A stretch of DNA of 64,000 bases. It comes from Luteococcus japonicus (GTDB lineage: Bacteria; Actinomycetota; Actinomycetes; Propionibacteriales; Propionibacteriaceae). The position numbers were made by a program, and so were the translations under genes. Shown here in pieces: positions 27,220-35,345 of the stretch; position 1 is the first letter of the stretch, and each line of letters begins with the position of its first letter. The notes under the pieces are model-generated. The model was not told where the DNA came from and searched no databases. It saw only the letters and a list, made by a program, of their open reading frames with translations. The stretch lies in assembly GCF_003752415.1 (NCBI RefSeq), contig NZ_RKHG01000001.1:2976001-3040000 (forward strand), read 5' to 3'.

Positions 27220-28647
27220 GTGCGTAGAGCTAAGATTGTTTGCACGCTCGGGTCGGCAGTGTCGACCCCGGAGCGTATGGAAGAACTCGTCAATGCGGGA
27301 ATGGATGTTGCCCGCCTCAACATGAGTCACGGTGACCACTCAGAACATGAGAAGCGGCTCACTCTGACGCGTGAGGCTGCCGTCAAGGCCGGCCGCACCG
27401 TGGGTGTGCTGGCTGACCTGCAGGGCCCCAAGATCCGCCTCGGGCGCTTCGCGGAGGACAGGGTCACCCTGACCTACGGCCAGACCTTCACCATCACCAT
27501 CGATGACATCCAGGGCGACGCCACCCGGTGCTCGACCACTTTCAAGGGCCTGCCGGGGGATGTGAACCCCGGGGACGCCATCCTGATCGACGACGGCCGC
27601 ATCGGCCTGGAGGCGGTGGAGGTCACCGCCACCGACGTCGTGTGCAAGGTCACCGTGGCCGGGCCCGTCTCGAACAACAAGGGCATCAACCTCCCCGGCG
27701 TCTCCGTGAGCGTCCCCGCCCTGAGCGAGAAGGACGAGGCCGACCTGCGCTGGGCGCTGAGCCACGATGTCGACCTGATCGCCCTGTCCTTCGTGCGCAA
27801 TGCCGAGGACATCCGGCGCGTCCACGAGATCATGGACGAGGAGGGCAAGCGCCTTCCCGTGATCGCCAAGCTCGAGAAGCCGCAGGCCATCGAGAACCTC
27901 GATGCGATCATCGACGCCTTCGACGCCTTCATGGTGGCCCGTGGTGACCTGGGTGTGGAGCTCCCGCTGGAGGAGGTCCCGCTGGTCCAGAAGCGGATCG
28001 TGCGCGCTGCCCGCAAGTGGGCCAAGCCGGTCATCGTTGCCACCCAGATGCTGGAGTCGATGATCTCGGCTCCTCGTCCGACGCGCGCCGAGGCCTCCGA
28101 CGTCGCCAACGCCATCCTCGATGGTGCCGACGCGGTCATGCTCTCCGGTGAGACCTCGGTGGGTGCCTACCCGATCGAGACCGTGCGCACGATGGCCAAC
28201 ATCGTGACGAACACCGAAGAGCACGGCATGGCCAAGATCAACGAGATCGACTGGGATCCGCACACCACCGGTGGCGTGATCGCCAAGGCGGCCGCAGAGG
28301 TGGCCGGGCGGGTCGACGCGAAGTACCTGGTGGCCTTCACCAAGTCCGGTGACACCGCCAAGCGCCTGTCGCGCCTGCGCTCCGAGATCCCGATGCTGGT
28401 CTTCACCCCCGACGAGTCCACTCGTCAGCAGATGACCCTCACCTGGGGCGCCACGGCACAGATCACCCCCGAGTTCACGGACCCGGAGGAGATGGTGCGC
28501 GCCGTCGAGAAGAGCCTTCTCGAGGCCGGCACCGTGCAGGTTGGCGAGTACATCGTGATCGTCTCCGGCTCGCCCATGGGTGTGCCCGGCAAGACCAACT
28601 CGCTGCGGGTGCACAAGATCAAGCCGCAGGCGATGGACCACCACTGA
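27220..28647 (+). CDS. pyk: Pyruvate kinase
   Basis: A 475-residue enzyme that turns phosphoenolpyruvate and ADP into pyruvate and ATP. 'RRAKIVCTLGSA' opens the TIM barrel, 'ARLNMSHGDH' and 'ADLQGPKIRLG' follow, 'AKLEKPQAIENLD' holds the catalytic Lys, and 'VARGDLGVE' and 'ATQMLESMI' bind substrate and metal. The final domain ends near 'VVIVSGSPMG'-like text ('YIVIVSGSPMGVPGKTNSLRVHKI'). GTG 27220 gives the usual start (MRRAKIV) and sits seven bases after a -10 box, so the message is probably leaderless. Confidence 0.95.
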   Translation: MRRAKIVCTLGSAVSTPERMEELVNAGMDVARLNMSHGDHSEHEKRLTLTREAAVKAGRTVGVLADLQGPKIRLGRFAEDRVTLTYGQTFTITIDDIQGDATRCSTTFKGLPGDVNPGDAILIDDGRIGLEAVEVTATDVVCKVTVAGPVSNNKGINLPGVSVSVPALSEKDEADLRWALSHDVDLIALSFVRNAEDIRRVHEIMDEEGKRLPVIAKLEKPQAIENLDAIIDAFDAFMVARGDLGVELPLEEVPLVQKRIVRAARKWAKPVIVATQMLESMISAPRPTRAEASDVANAILDGADAVMLSGETSVGAYPIETVRTMANIVTNTEEHGMAKINEIDWDPHTTGGVIAKAAAEVAGRVDAKYLVAFTKSGDTAKRLSRLRSEIPMLVFTPDESTRQQMTLTWGATAQITPEFTDPEEMVRAVEKSLLEAGTVQVGEYIVIVSGSPMGVPGKTNSLRVHKIKPQAMDHH

Positions 28648-28673
28648 GTCACACGCAATTCTGACAGCTCGAC

Positions 28674-28708
28674 GGCTGGCGGGGATCCCCTGAGGATGCC
28701 CGCCGGCC
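28674..28708 (+). terminator. Hairpin after pyk
   Basis: GGCTGGCGGG (28674-28683) pairs with CCCGCCGGCC (28699-28708) apart from one mismatch, between the pyk stop and the tRNA. It is flanked by an outer 8-base inverted repeat, CAATTCTG (28656) and CAGAATTG (28719). Confidence 0.55.
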
Positions 28709-28737
28709 GTGGGTGTGGCAGAATTGGTGCGCCCCCG

Positions 28738-28820
28738 GCCCGGGTGGCGGAATGGCATACGCGGACGGCTCAAACCCGTCTGGTCTCACGACCGTAGGGG
28801 TTCGACTCCCCTCCCGGGCA
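28738..28820 (+). tRNA. tRNA-Leu(CAA)
   Basis: The acceptor GCCCGGG (28738-28744) pairs perfectly with CCCGGGC (28813-28819), with A as discriminator base. The anticodon loop CTCAAAC gives CAA, which reads the leucine codon TTG. A long variable arm (around TGGTCTCACGACCGTA) marks class II leucine tRNA, and the T arm is GGGGTTCGACTCCCC. CCA is not encoded and must be added by enzyme. Confidence 0.95.
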
Positions 28821-28904
28821 CGAATCATCGCGATCCTTGGACAATTCACCACTCTCGTCATCGATTTTTGAAAGACTGGGCACGGTTCCTTCTCGTGGAC
28901 GGCG

Positions 28905-28910
28905 TAGTCT
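28905..28910 (+). promoter_or_regulatory. -10 box (TAGTCT) of pdtaR
   Basis: TAGTCT lies 62 bases before the pdtaR GTG, giving a leader of about 55 bases. No clear -35 is visible. Confidence 0.4.
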
Positions 28911-28972
28911 TGACGGAGAGCCAAGGTCAGACCACAGGTGAACAACGCAGGACCAGTAGGCAAGGACGCAAC

Positions 28973-29581
28973 GTGACCAACGAAGAGAACAGCAACCGCC
29001 CTCGACCCCGCGTCCTGGTTGCGGAGGATGAAGCGCTCATCCGGATGGACCTCGTCGAACTCCTCGGAGACGAGGGATATGACGTGGTGGGGCAGGCCGG
29101 CGACGGCGAGGCAGCGGTAGAACTGGCCCGTGAACTGAAGCCCGACCTCGTCGTGATGGACGTCAAGATGCCCAAGATGGATGGCATCACCGCCGCCGAG
29201 ATCATCGCGGAGGAACGCATCGCCCCCGTCGTGATGCTCACCGCCTTCAGCCAGCGTGACCTCGTCGAGCGCGCTCGCGAGGCCGGTGCCATGGCCTATG
29301 TCGTCAAGCCCTTCGACGCCTCCGACGTCGTCCCGGCCATCGAGATCGCCATGGGCCGCTTCGCCGAGATCCGCGCCGTGGAGGACGAGGTCCAGGACCT
29401 CGAGGAACGACTGGCCTCCCGCAAGGCCGTCGACCAGGCCAAGGGGATGCTGCAGGAGGGGCTGGGGCTGAGCGAGCCCGAGGCCTTCCGCTGGATCCAG
29501 AAGACCGCGATGGACCTGCGGATCAGCATGCGTGAGGTGGCCGACAAGGTCATCGCCCAGGGCAAGGGCAACAAGAAGTAG
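28973..29581 (+). CDS. pdtaR: ANTAR-domain response regulator PdtaR
   Basis: A 202-residue two-component regulator that acts on RNA. The receiver domain has the acidic cluster 'VAEDEAL' (about 16-22), phosphoacceptor Asp63 in 'LVVMDVKMP', Thr90 and Lys112 ('VVKPFD'). A coiled coil leads to the ANTAR domain at about 137-194 ('AVDQAKGMLQEGLGLSEPEAFRWIQKTAM'), which binds paired hairpins in leader RNAs and prevents termination. Its kinase PdtaS is not in the window. GTG 28973 has AAGGA upstream. The gene ends one base from the convergent thioesterase gene. Confidence 0.9.
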   Translation: MTNEENSNRPRPRVLVAEDEALIRMDLVELLGDEGYDVVGQAGDGEAAVELARELKPDLVVMDVKMPKMDGITAAEIIAEERIAPVVMLTAFSQRDLVERAREAGAMAYVVKPFDASDVVPAIEIAMGRFAEIRAVEDEVQDLEERLASRKAVDQAKGMLQEGLGLSEPEAFRWIQKTAMDLRISMREVADKVIAQGKGNKK

Positions 29582-29582
29582 T

Positions 29583-29990
29583 TCAGGCGGGGCGCAGCAG
29601 GCAGGTGAGGCGGCCCGTAGCCGTGGTCCGGCCGTCCTCGTCGGTGATCTCCACCTGGTAGGAGGCCACCGTGCCGCCCAGCCGGACGGCCACTGCGACT
29701 CCCGTCACCCATCCGGACCGAGCAGCCCCCAGATGGGTGATGTTCAGCTCGAGCCCGACGGCGACCATGCCGCGGCTGCGGGCGTGGGCCGTGGCGCCGA
29801 TCGAGCCCAGGGTCTCCACCAGCACCGCATTGGCGCCCCCGTGGAGCAGCCCGAGGGGCTGGGTGTTGCCGACCACCGGCATGCGTCCCACGACGCGGTC
29901 CGCGCCGACCTCCACGAGCTCGATGCCCAGCTTCTGGTCGAGTGCGCTGTCCAGGTCCCCGGTCCAGCCGGGCAGTGCGTCTCCATGCAT
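29583..29990 (-). CDS. PaaI-type hotdog-fold thioesterase
   Basis: A 135-residue hotdog-fold protein. 'PLGLLHGGANAVLVETLGS' is the central helix region of PaaI/YdiI-type acyl-CoA thioesterases, followed by the strands 'VGLELNITHLGAARSGWVTGVA'. The substrate cannot be told; menaquinone-related DHNA-CoA and phenylacetyl-CoA are typical of the family. The ATG at 29990 follows a TACAGT -10 box by six bases, so the message is probably leaderless. It is divergent from polA with only 34 bases between the start codons. Confidence 0.85.
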   Translation of the reverse strand: MHGDALPGWTGDLDSALDQKLGIELVEVGADRVVGRMPVVGNTQPLGLLHGGANAVLVETLGSIGATAHARSRGMVAVGLELNITHLGAARSGWVTGVAVAVRLGGTVASYQVEITDEDGRTTATGRLTCLLRPA

Positions 29991-29996
29991 GGGGCC

Positions 29997-30002
29997 ACTG
30001 TA
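29997..30002 (-). promoter_or_regulatory. -10 box (TACAGT) for leaderless thioesterase gene
   Basis: Minus-strand TACAGT ends six bases before the ATG at 29990. It faces the polA -10 box nine bases away, so the two promoters must overlap. Confidence 0.6.
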
Positions 30003-30011
30003 GGGGCAGGC

Positions 30012-30017
30012 TAGAGT
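30012..30017 (+). promoter_or_regulatory. -10 box (TAGAGT) for leaderless polA
   Basis: TAGAGT ends seven bases before GTG 30025. There is no Shine-Dalgarno sequence. Confidence 0.6.
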
Positions 30018-30024
30018 CGCCTGC

Positions 30025-32736
30025 GTGACTGATGCCGCGACCGCACGCCCCAAGCTCCTGCTGATCGATGGCCACTCGGTGGCCTACCGGGCCTTCTTCG
30101 CCCTGCCCGTCGAGAATTTCTCCACCAGCACCGGGCAGCACACCAATGCCGTCTACGGCTTCACGTCGATGCTGATCAACCTGTTGCGCGACGAGGCACC
30201 CACCCACCTGGCCGTCGCCTTCGACCTGTCGCGGGTCACCTTCCGTACCGAGAGCTATGCCGACTACAAGGCCACTCGCTCGGCCAGCCCCGACGAGTTC
30301 AAGGGTCAGGTGGCGCTCATCCAGGAGGTCCTGGGGGCGCTGGAAGTCCCCTTCGTGAGCAAGGAGAACTACGAGGCCGATGACATCATCGCCACGCTGT
30401 CCACCCAGGCCACCGCGGCCGGCTTCGAGACCCTTGTGGTCTCCGGTGACCGCGACGCCATGCAATTGGTCAACGAACACGTCACCGTGCTCTACCCGAA
30501 GAAGGGCGTCAGTGACCTGGCCCGGATGACCCCTGCCGCGGTGGAGGAGAAGTACCTCGTGCCGCCGGCCACCTATCCCGAGCTCGCGGCCCTGGTCGGG
30601 GAGACCAGCGACAACCTGCCCGGCGTGCCCGGGGTTGGTCCGAAGACGGCCGCCAAGTGGCTGGCCCAGTACGAGGGCCTCGAGAACCTCATCCGGCGCG
30701 CCGACGAGGTCAAGGGCAAGGCCGGCGAGAGCTTCCGGGCCCACCTGTCCGACGTCATCCGCAACCGTCAACTCAATGCGCTGGTCAGGGACCTCGACCT
30801 TCCCGTGGCCCCCGCAGATCTGGAGCGGCGCGACTGGAACCGTGAAGCCGTGCACAGCCTGTTCGACCAGCTGGAGTTCCGGGTCCTGCGCGACCGACTG
30901 ATCGAGTACTTCGGCGAGGCCGAGACCCCCGTCGAGGGCGGTTTCGAGGTCTCCGGTGAGATGCTGGGCGAGGCCCAGGTGGCGCCATGGCTCGAGGCCC
31001 ACGGGCATGGCGAGGTCACCGGGCTGGATGTGACCGGCCACTGGGCCTCCGGCACGGGCGACATCACGGCGATGGCTCTCGCCGCGGGGGACGGTGCGGC
31101 CTGCTGGTTCTCCACTGAGGCCCTCACCCCCGCCGACGACGCCGCGCTGGCCGGCTGGTTGGCCGACGAGGGCGTCGGCAAGGCCGTGCACGAGGCCAAG
31201 GGACCGATGCTGGCCGCCTGGGCCCGCGGCTGGGAGCTGCGCGGCGTCACCTGCGACACCGTGCTGGCCGCCTACCTGCTCAAGCCGGACCAGCGCACCT
31301 TCGACCTGGCCGACCTGACCCTGCGCCACCTCAAGCGGGAACTTCGGGTGGAGGGCGGCGGCGCCTCCGAGCCCGTCGAACAGGACTCCCTGTTCAGCCT
31401 GGGTGACGACGACTCCGGATCCGAGGAGGCTGCCCAGGCCTCGATGGTGCGCGCCCGCGCCGTGATCGACCTGGCCCTGGCCCTGACCGCCGAGTTGGAG
31501 GCCCAGGGTGGCTCAAGCCTGCTGGCCGAGGTGGAGCTGCCCTTGCTCGCCACCCTCGCCCGGATGGAAGAGGTCGGCATCGCCGTCGACGTCGACCACC
31601 TGGAGCGGCTGCGCAGCGACTTCGACGCACGCGTCGTGGAGGCGGAACAGGCCGCCTACGAGACCATCGGCAAGCAGATCAACCTCGGTTCGCCCAAGCA
31701 GTTGCAGGCCGTGCTCTTCGACGACCTCCAGATGCCCAAGACCCGCAAGACCAAGAGCGGCTGGACCACCGATGCGGACGCGCTGGAGGGGCTCTACGCC
31801 AAGACCGGGCACCCCTTCCTGGAGCACCTGCTGGCCCACCGTGACCAGATCCGGCTGCGCCAGACCGTCGACGGGCTGCTCAAGAGCGTCCAGGACGGCT
31901 CGCGGATCCACACCACCTATGTGCAGACCATCGCCGCCACCGGCCGGCTCAGCTCCACCGATCCGAACCTGCAGAACATCCCGATCCGCACCGAGGCCGG
32001 CCGTCGGATCCGCGATGCCTTCGTCGTGGGCGACGGCTACGAGTGCCTGATGACCGCCGACTACTCGCAGATCGAGATGCGGATCATGGCCCATGTCTCC
32101 GGCGACGAGCAGCTCGTCGAGGCCTTCCGCAGCGGGATGGACTTCCACAGCGTGACGGCCGCCAAGGTCTTCGACGTCCCGGCCGACGAGGTCACCGGTG
32201 AGCAGCGGGCCAAGATCAAGGCGATGAACTACGGGCTGGCCTATGGGCTGAGCGCCTTCGGTCTGGCCAACCAGCTGGGGATCACCAACAGCGACGCGAA
32301 GGCGCTGATGGACGACTACTTCGAGAGCTTCGGCGGGGTGCGGGACTACCTGCAGGGCGTCGTCGCCCAGGCCCGGCGCACCGGACACACGGAGACCCTG
32401 CTGGGACGCCGCCGCCACCTGCCGGACCTCAACTCGTCCAACCGCCAGCGGCGTGAGATGGCCGAGCGCGCGGCGCTCAACGCACCGATCCAGGGCTCCG
32501 CCGCCGACATGATCAAGATCGCCATGCTGGATGTGGAGGCCGCGCTGGTGCAGCAGGGGCTGGCCAGCCGGATCCTGCTGCAGGTGCACGACGAACTGGT
32601 GCTCGAGGTGGCACCCGGCGAGCGCGAGCAGGTGGAGGCGCTGGTGCGGGACAAGATGGGTCACGCGATGGACCTGCAGGTGCCGCTGGACGTCAGCGTC
32701 GGCACCGGGCGCAGCTGGCACGACGCCGCCCACTGA
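30025..32736 (+). CDS. polA: DNA polymerase I
   Basis: A 903-residue repair and Okazaki-fragment polymerase. The 5'-3' nuclease domain starts 'LLIDGHSVAYRAFFAL' and runs to about 300. The middle domain lacks the DxE and later acidic motifs of an active 3'-5' exonuclease ('GLDVTGHWASG' where DTE is expected), so proofreading is probably absent. The polymerase has motif A 'TADYSQIEMRIMAH', motif B 'KAMNYGLAYG' with Tyr736 where E. coli has Phe, and motif C 'QVHDELVLEV'. Tyr at this site reduces discrimination against dideoxynucleotides in known relatives. Confidence 0.96.
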   Translation: MTDAATARPKLLLIDGHSVAYRAFFALPVENFSTSTGQHTNAVYGFTSMLINLLRDEAPTHLAVAFDLSRVTFRTESYADYKATRSASPDEFKGQVALIQEVLGALEVPFVSKENYEADDIIATLSTQATAAGFETLVVSGDRDAMQLVNEHVTVLYPKKGVSDLARMTPAAVEEKYLVPPATYPELAALVGETSDNLPGVPGVGPKTAAKWLAQYEGLENLIRRADEVKGKAGESFRAHLSDVIRNRQLNALVRDLDLPVAPADLERRDWNREAVHSLFDQLEFRVLRDRLIEYFGEAETPVEGGFEVSGEMLGEAQVAPWLEAHGHGEVTGLDVTGHWASGTGDITAMALAAGDGAACWFSTEALTPADDAALAGWLADEGVGKAVHEAKGPMLAAWARGWELRGVTCDTVLAAYLLKPDQRTFDLADLTLRHLKRELRVEGGGASEPVEQDSLFSLGDDDSGSEEAAQASMVRARAVIDLALALTAELEAQGGSSLLAEVELPLLATLARMEEVGIAVDVDHLERLRSDFDARVVEAEQAAYETIGKQINLGSPKQLQAVLFDDLQMPKTRKTKSGWTTDADALEGLYAKTGHPFLEHLLAHRDQIRLRQTVDGLLKSVQDGSRIHTTYVQTIAATGRLSSTDPNLQNIPIRTEAGRRIRDAFVVGDGYECLMTADYSQIEMRIMAHVSGDEQLVEAFRSGMDFHSVTAAKVFDVPADEVTGEQRAKIKAMNYGLAYGLSAFGLANQLGITNSDAKALMDDYFESFGGVRDYLQGVVAQARRTGHTETLLGRRRHLPDLNSSNRQRREMAERAALNAPIQGSAADMIKIAMLDVEAALVQQGLASRILLQVHDELVLEVAPGEREQVEALVRDKMGHAMDLQVPLDVSVGTGRSWHDAAH

Positions 32737-32756
32737 GCTGCCAACCAGGGGCGCCG

Positions 32757-33578
32757 TCAGGAAGCGGCCAGCGGTTCGGCGTAGAAGATGATCCTCGACG
32801 CCCAGAACTTGGTGGACCTCTCGTAGTCCCAGCAGATAACGATGGCCAGCATCGGCGCGCCGTGGTCGTCGTAGAGCACTGTGGACTTCGGGTCGTAGTC
32901 CTTGACCATCACCTTGGCGGTGCGGGTGTGGCGGTAGCACAGCGTGCGGCCGGAGGCGTCGGTGAGGCGGATCACGTCGCCGAGGCGCAGTCCCTGCTCG
33001 GAGTTGAGGGCATTGCCCAGGGCGCCGCCCCGGTGGTAGGTGTGCGCCGTCAGCACGACCTTGCCCTTGTCCGATCCGGGGCGTGGACCGAGGTTGTACC
33101 AGCCGACGGTCTTCGGCTGGTCCTTCGGTGGGGCCGCCGCGGTGCCGTCCGCGGCCAGGCCCAGGGACATCACGGGGGCGTCGGAGGCCACGTCGCCCAG
33201 GGTGATCCGGGTGGGCACCAGGGGGGAGGCCGACGTGGAGCAGCCCTCGGGAAGCGAGCTCGCGGATGGACCGGGCGGCCGGCCAGATGGCGAGCTGCCC
33301 GATGATGATGCACCGGCAGACGGGGTCCTCGACGCCGTGGACGCCCTCGTCGTTGCCGTGGATGCGCTGGAGGTGGATGCGCTGGAGGTGGATCCGGGGG
33401 AGGAGGGGCGGGATGACGGGTGGCCTGCCGCAGACGGTGTGCCCTGGACGGGAGCCTCGGTGCCCTGGTGGTCCCGGGTGGAGTCCCTTCCGAGCCACCA
33501 AGCGACGAACAGTCCCACGGCCAGCAGGCCGGAGACGATTGCCAGGATGCTGCGGCCCCGCCCGCGTCGTCGATCCAT
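32757..33578 (-). CDS. Class F-like sortase
   Basis: A 273-residue membrane-anchored transpeptidase. A basic start precedes one helix (about 11-29). A Ser/Thr/Pro/Ala stalk spans about 33-125 and the sortase domain follows. Catalytic residues are His179 in 'VVLTAHTYH', Cys249 in 'LAIVICWDYER' and Arg262 in 'WASRIIFYAEP'. The single N-terminal helix and the C-terminal text fit the actinobacterial class F group; class E is the alternative. No LPXTG-type substrate is seen nearby. ATG 33578 lies seven bases after a -10 box; the upstream ATG would fall before the transcript start. Confidence 0.85.
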   Translation of the reverse strand: MDRRRGRGRSILAIVSGLLAVGLFVAWWLGRDSTRDHQGTEAPVQGTPSAAGHPSSRPSSPGSTSSASTSSASTATTRASTASRTPSAGASSSGSSPSGRPPGPSASSLPEGCSTSASPLVPTRITLGDVASDAPVMSLGLAADGTAAAPPKDQPKTVGWYNLGPRPGSDKGKVVLTAHTYHRGGALGNALNSEQGLRLGDVIRLTDASGRTLCYRHTRTAKVMVKDYDPKSTVLYDDHGAPMLAIVICWDYERSTKFWASRIIFYAEPLAAS

Positions 33579-33585
33579 GTCACCG

Positions 33586-33591
33586 ACCCTA
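33586..33591 (-). promoter_or_regulatory. -10 box (TAGGGT) for leaderless sortase gene
   Basis: Minus-strand TAGGGT ends seven bases before the ATG at 33578. TTGACG lies close upstream of it but too near to serve as -35. Confidence 0.55.
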
Positions 33592-33624
33592 CCCGTCAAG
33601 GGCGGCAGCTCCCTGAGACCCGGA

Positions 33625-33654
33625 TTGACCCTTCAGCAGGGCGAAAGATAGGCT
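33625..33654 (+). promoter_or_regulatory. rpsA promoter
   Basis: TTGACC (33625-33630) and TAGGCT (33649-33654) are 18 bases apart, the best full vegetative promoter in the window. It gives a leader of about 145 bases before the rpsA ATG, in which no known riboswitch was recognised. Confidence 0.65.
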
Positions 33655-33805
33655 GTTGGGGCGCTGTGGTCTGCGCATCCTCGGACGGAGCAGGCTGTGC
33701 TCGTCGTGTCATGTCAACCGTCGGAACTCGTTCCGGCCCGATCCTGGCTCGTCGGAGGGCCACGGAGCATCACCGACACACACATCCACTACGGAGTCCT
33801 ACTAC

Positions 33806-35269
33806 ATGACCTCCACTTCTGAGGCCGCACCTCAGGTTGCCATCGACGATTTCGGTTCCGCCGAGGCCTTCATGGCCGCCATCGATGCCACCATCAAGTA
33901 CTTCAACGACGGCGACATCGTCACCGGCACCGTCGTCAAGGTTGACCGCGACGAGGTTCTCCTCGACATCGGCTACAAGACCGAAGGCGTCATCCCCTCC
34001 AAGGAACTCTCCATCAAGCACGACGTCGACCCCTTCGAGGTCGTCAGCGTGGGCGATGAGATCGAGGCCCTGGTCCAGACCAAGGAGGACAAGGAAGGTC
34101 GCCTGATCCTGTCCAAGAAGCGCGCACAGTACGAGCGCGCCTGGGGCACCATCGAGAAGATCAAGGAAGAGGACGGCGTCGTCACCGGCTCCGTCATCGA
34201 GGTCGTCAAGGGTGGCCTCATCGTCGACATCGGTCTGCGTGGCTTCCTGCCCGCCTCCCTGGTCGAGATGCGTCGCGTCCGCGACCTCCAGCCCTACGTG
34301 GGCCAGGAGCTCGAGGCCAAGATCATCGAGCTGGACAAGAACCGCAACAACGTCGTCCTGTCGCGTCGTGCATGGCTTGAGCAGACCCAGAGCGAGGTTC
34401 GCCAGAACTTCCTCACCCAGCTGCAGAAGGGCCAGGTCCGCAAGGGCGTCGTGTCCTCCATCGTCAACTTCGGTGCCTTCGTGGACCTGGGTGGCGTCGA
34501 CGGCCTGGTGCACGTCTCCGAGCTGTCCTGGAAGCACATCGACCACCCGTCCGAGGTTGTCGAGGTCGGCATGCCCGTCACCGTCGAGGTGCTGGACGTC
34601 GACATGGACCGCGAGCGCGTCTCGCTGTCGCTGAAGGCCACCCAGGAAGACCCGTGGCAGACCTTCGCCCGCATGCACCAGATCGGGCAGATCGTTCCCG
34701 GCAAGGTCACCAAGCTCGTCCCCTTCGGCGCCTTCGTGCGTGTCGAGGAGGGCATCGAGGGCCTGGTGCACGTCTCCGAGCTGGCCGAGCGCCACGTGGA
34801 GATCCCGGAGCAGGTCGTCACCGTCAACGACGAGGTCATGGTCAAGATCATCGACATCGACCTCGAGCGTCGTCGCATCAGCCTCTCGCTGAAGCAGGCC
34901 AATGAGGGCGTCGACCTGGGTGCCGACGACTTCGACCCATCGCTGTACGGCATGACCGCCAGCTACGACGAGAACGGCAACTACATCTACCCCGAGGGCT
35001 TCGATCCGGAGACCAACGAGTGGAAGCCGGGCTTCGAGGACCAGCAGCGCGCGTGGGAGGCCCAGTACGCCGAGGCCCAGGCCCGCTGGATGGCGCTCAA
35101 GAAGCAGGCGGAGGAGGCCGAGCAGGCCGACAAGACCGCCGCTGTCGAGTCCGTCACCGCGGCCACCTACTCGTCGACCGCTCAGGCCGACGTGGAGCCC
35201 GAGGGCTCGCTGGCCTCCGACGAGGCCCTGCAGGCCCTGCGCGACAAACTGTCGGGCGGCGCCAGCTGA
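33806..35269 (+). CDS. rpsA: 30S ribosomal protein S1
   Basis: A 487-residue protein with four S1 RNA-binding domains, at about 30-105 ('GDIVTGTVVKVDRDEVLLDIGYKTEG'), 115-190, 205-275 ('VSSIVNFGAFVDLGGVDGLVHVSELSW') and 290-365 ('VTKLVPFGAFVRVEEGIEGLVHVSEL'). An acidic, Ala-rich tail without S1 fold follows, as in other actinobacterial S1 proteins. S1 guides mRNA to the 30S subunit, though leaderless messages, frequent here, need it less. ATG 33806 has GGAG upstream; the longer frame from 33656 lies in the leader. Confidence 0.95.
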   Translation: MTSTSEAAPQVAIDDFGSAEAFMAAIDATIKYFNDGDIVTGTVVKVDRDEVLLDIGYKTEGVIPSKELSIKHDVDPFEVVSVGDEIEALVQTKEDKEGRLILSKKRAQYERAWGTIEKIKEEDGVVTGSVIEVVKGGLIVDIGLRGFLPASLVEMRRVRDLQPYVGQELEAKIIELDKNRNNVVLSRRAWLEQTQSEVRQNFLTQLQKGQVRKGVVSSIVNFGAFVDLGGVDGLVHVSELSWKHIDHPSEVVEVGMPVTVEVLDVDMDRERVSLSLKATQEDPWQTFARMHQIGQIVPGKVTKLVPFGAFVRVEEGIEGLVHVSELAERHVEIPEQVVTVNDEVMVKIIDIDLERRRISLSLKQANEGVDLGADDFDPSLYGMTASYDENGNYIYPEGFDPETNEWKPGFEDQQRAWEAQYAEAQARWMALKKQAEEAEQADKTAAVESVTAATYSSTAQADVEPEGSLASDEALQALRDKLSGGAS

Positions 35270-35282
35270 TCAGCTGAATATT

Positions 35283-35319
35283 GAACCGGGGTCCCGACCA
35301 TGTCGGGGCCCCGGTTCTT
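35283..35319 (+). terminator. Terminator after rpsA
   Basis: Arms of 15 bases (35283-35297 and 35303-35317) with one G-T pair around CCATG, ending in a short TTCTT. It lies 13 bases past the rpsA stop. Confidence 0.8.
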
Positions 35320-35332
35320 GCGTACGGGGGGT

Positions 35333-35338
35333 TAGTCT
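35333..35338 (+). promoter_or_regulatory. -10 box (TAGTCT) for leaderless iminopeptidase gene
   Basis: TAGTCT ends seven bases before GTG 35346. Confidence 0.55.
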
Positions 35339-35345
35339 TCTGCGT

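Noticed and set aside
32737-32756. Terminator between polA and the convergent sortase gene
   Set aside because: The 20-base gap has no inverted repeat; the same holds for the short gaps after pdtaR, uvrA and the SDR gene.
31513-33501. 662-codon minus-strand open frame across polA and the sortase
   Set aside because: Antisense shadow of polA joined out of frame to the sortase region; no sensible domain content.
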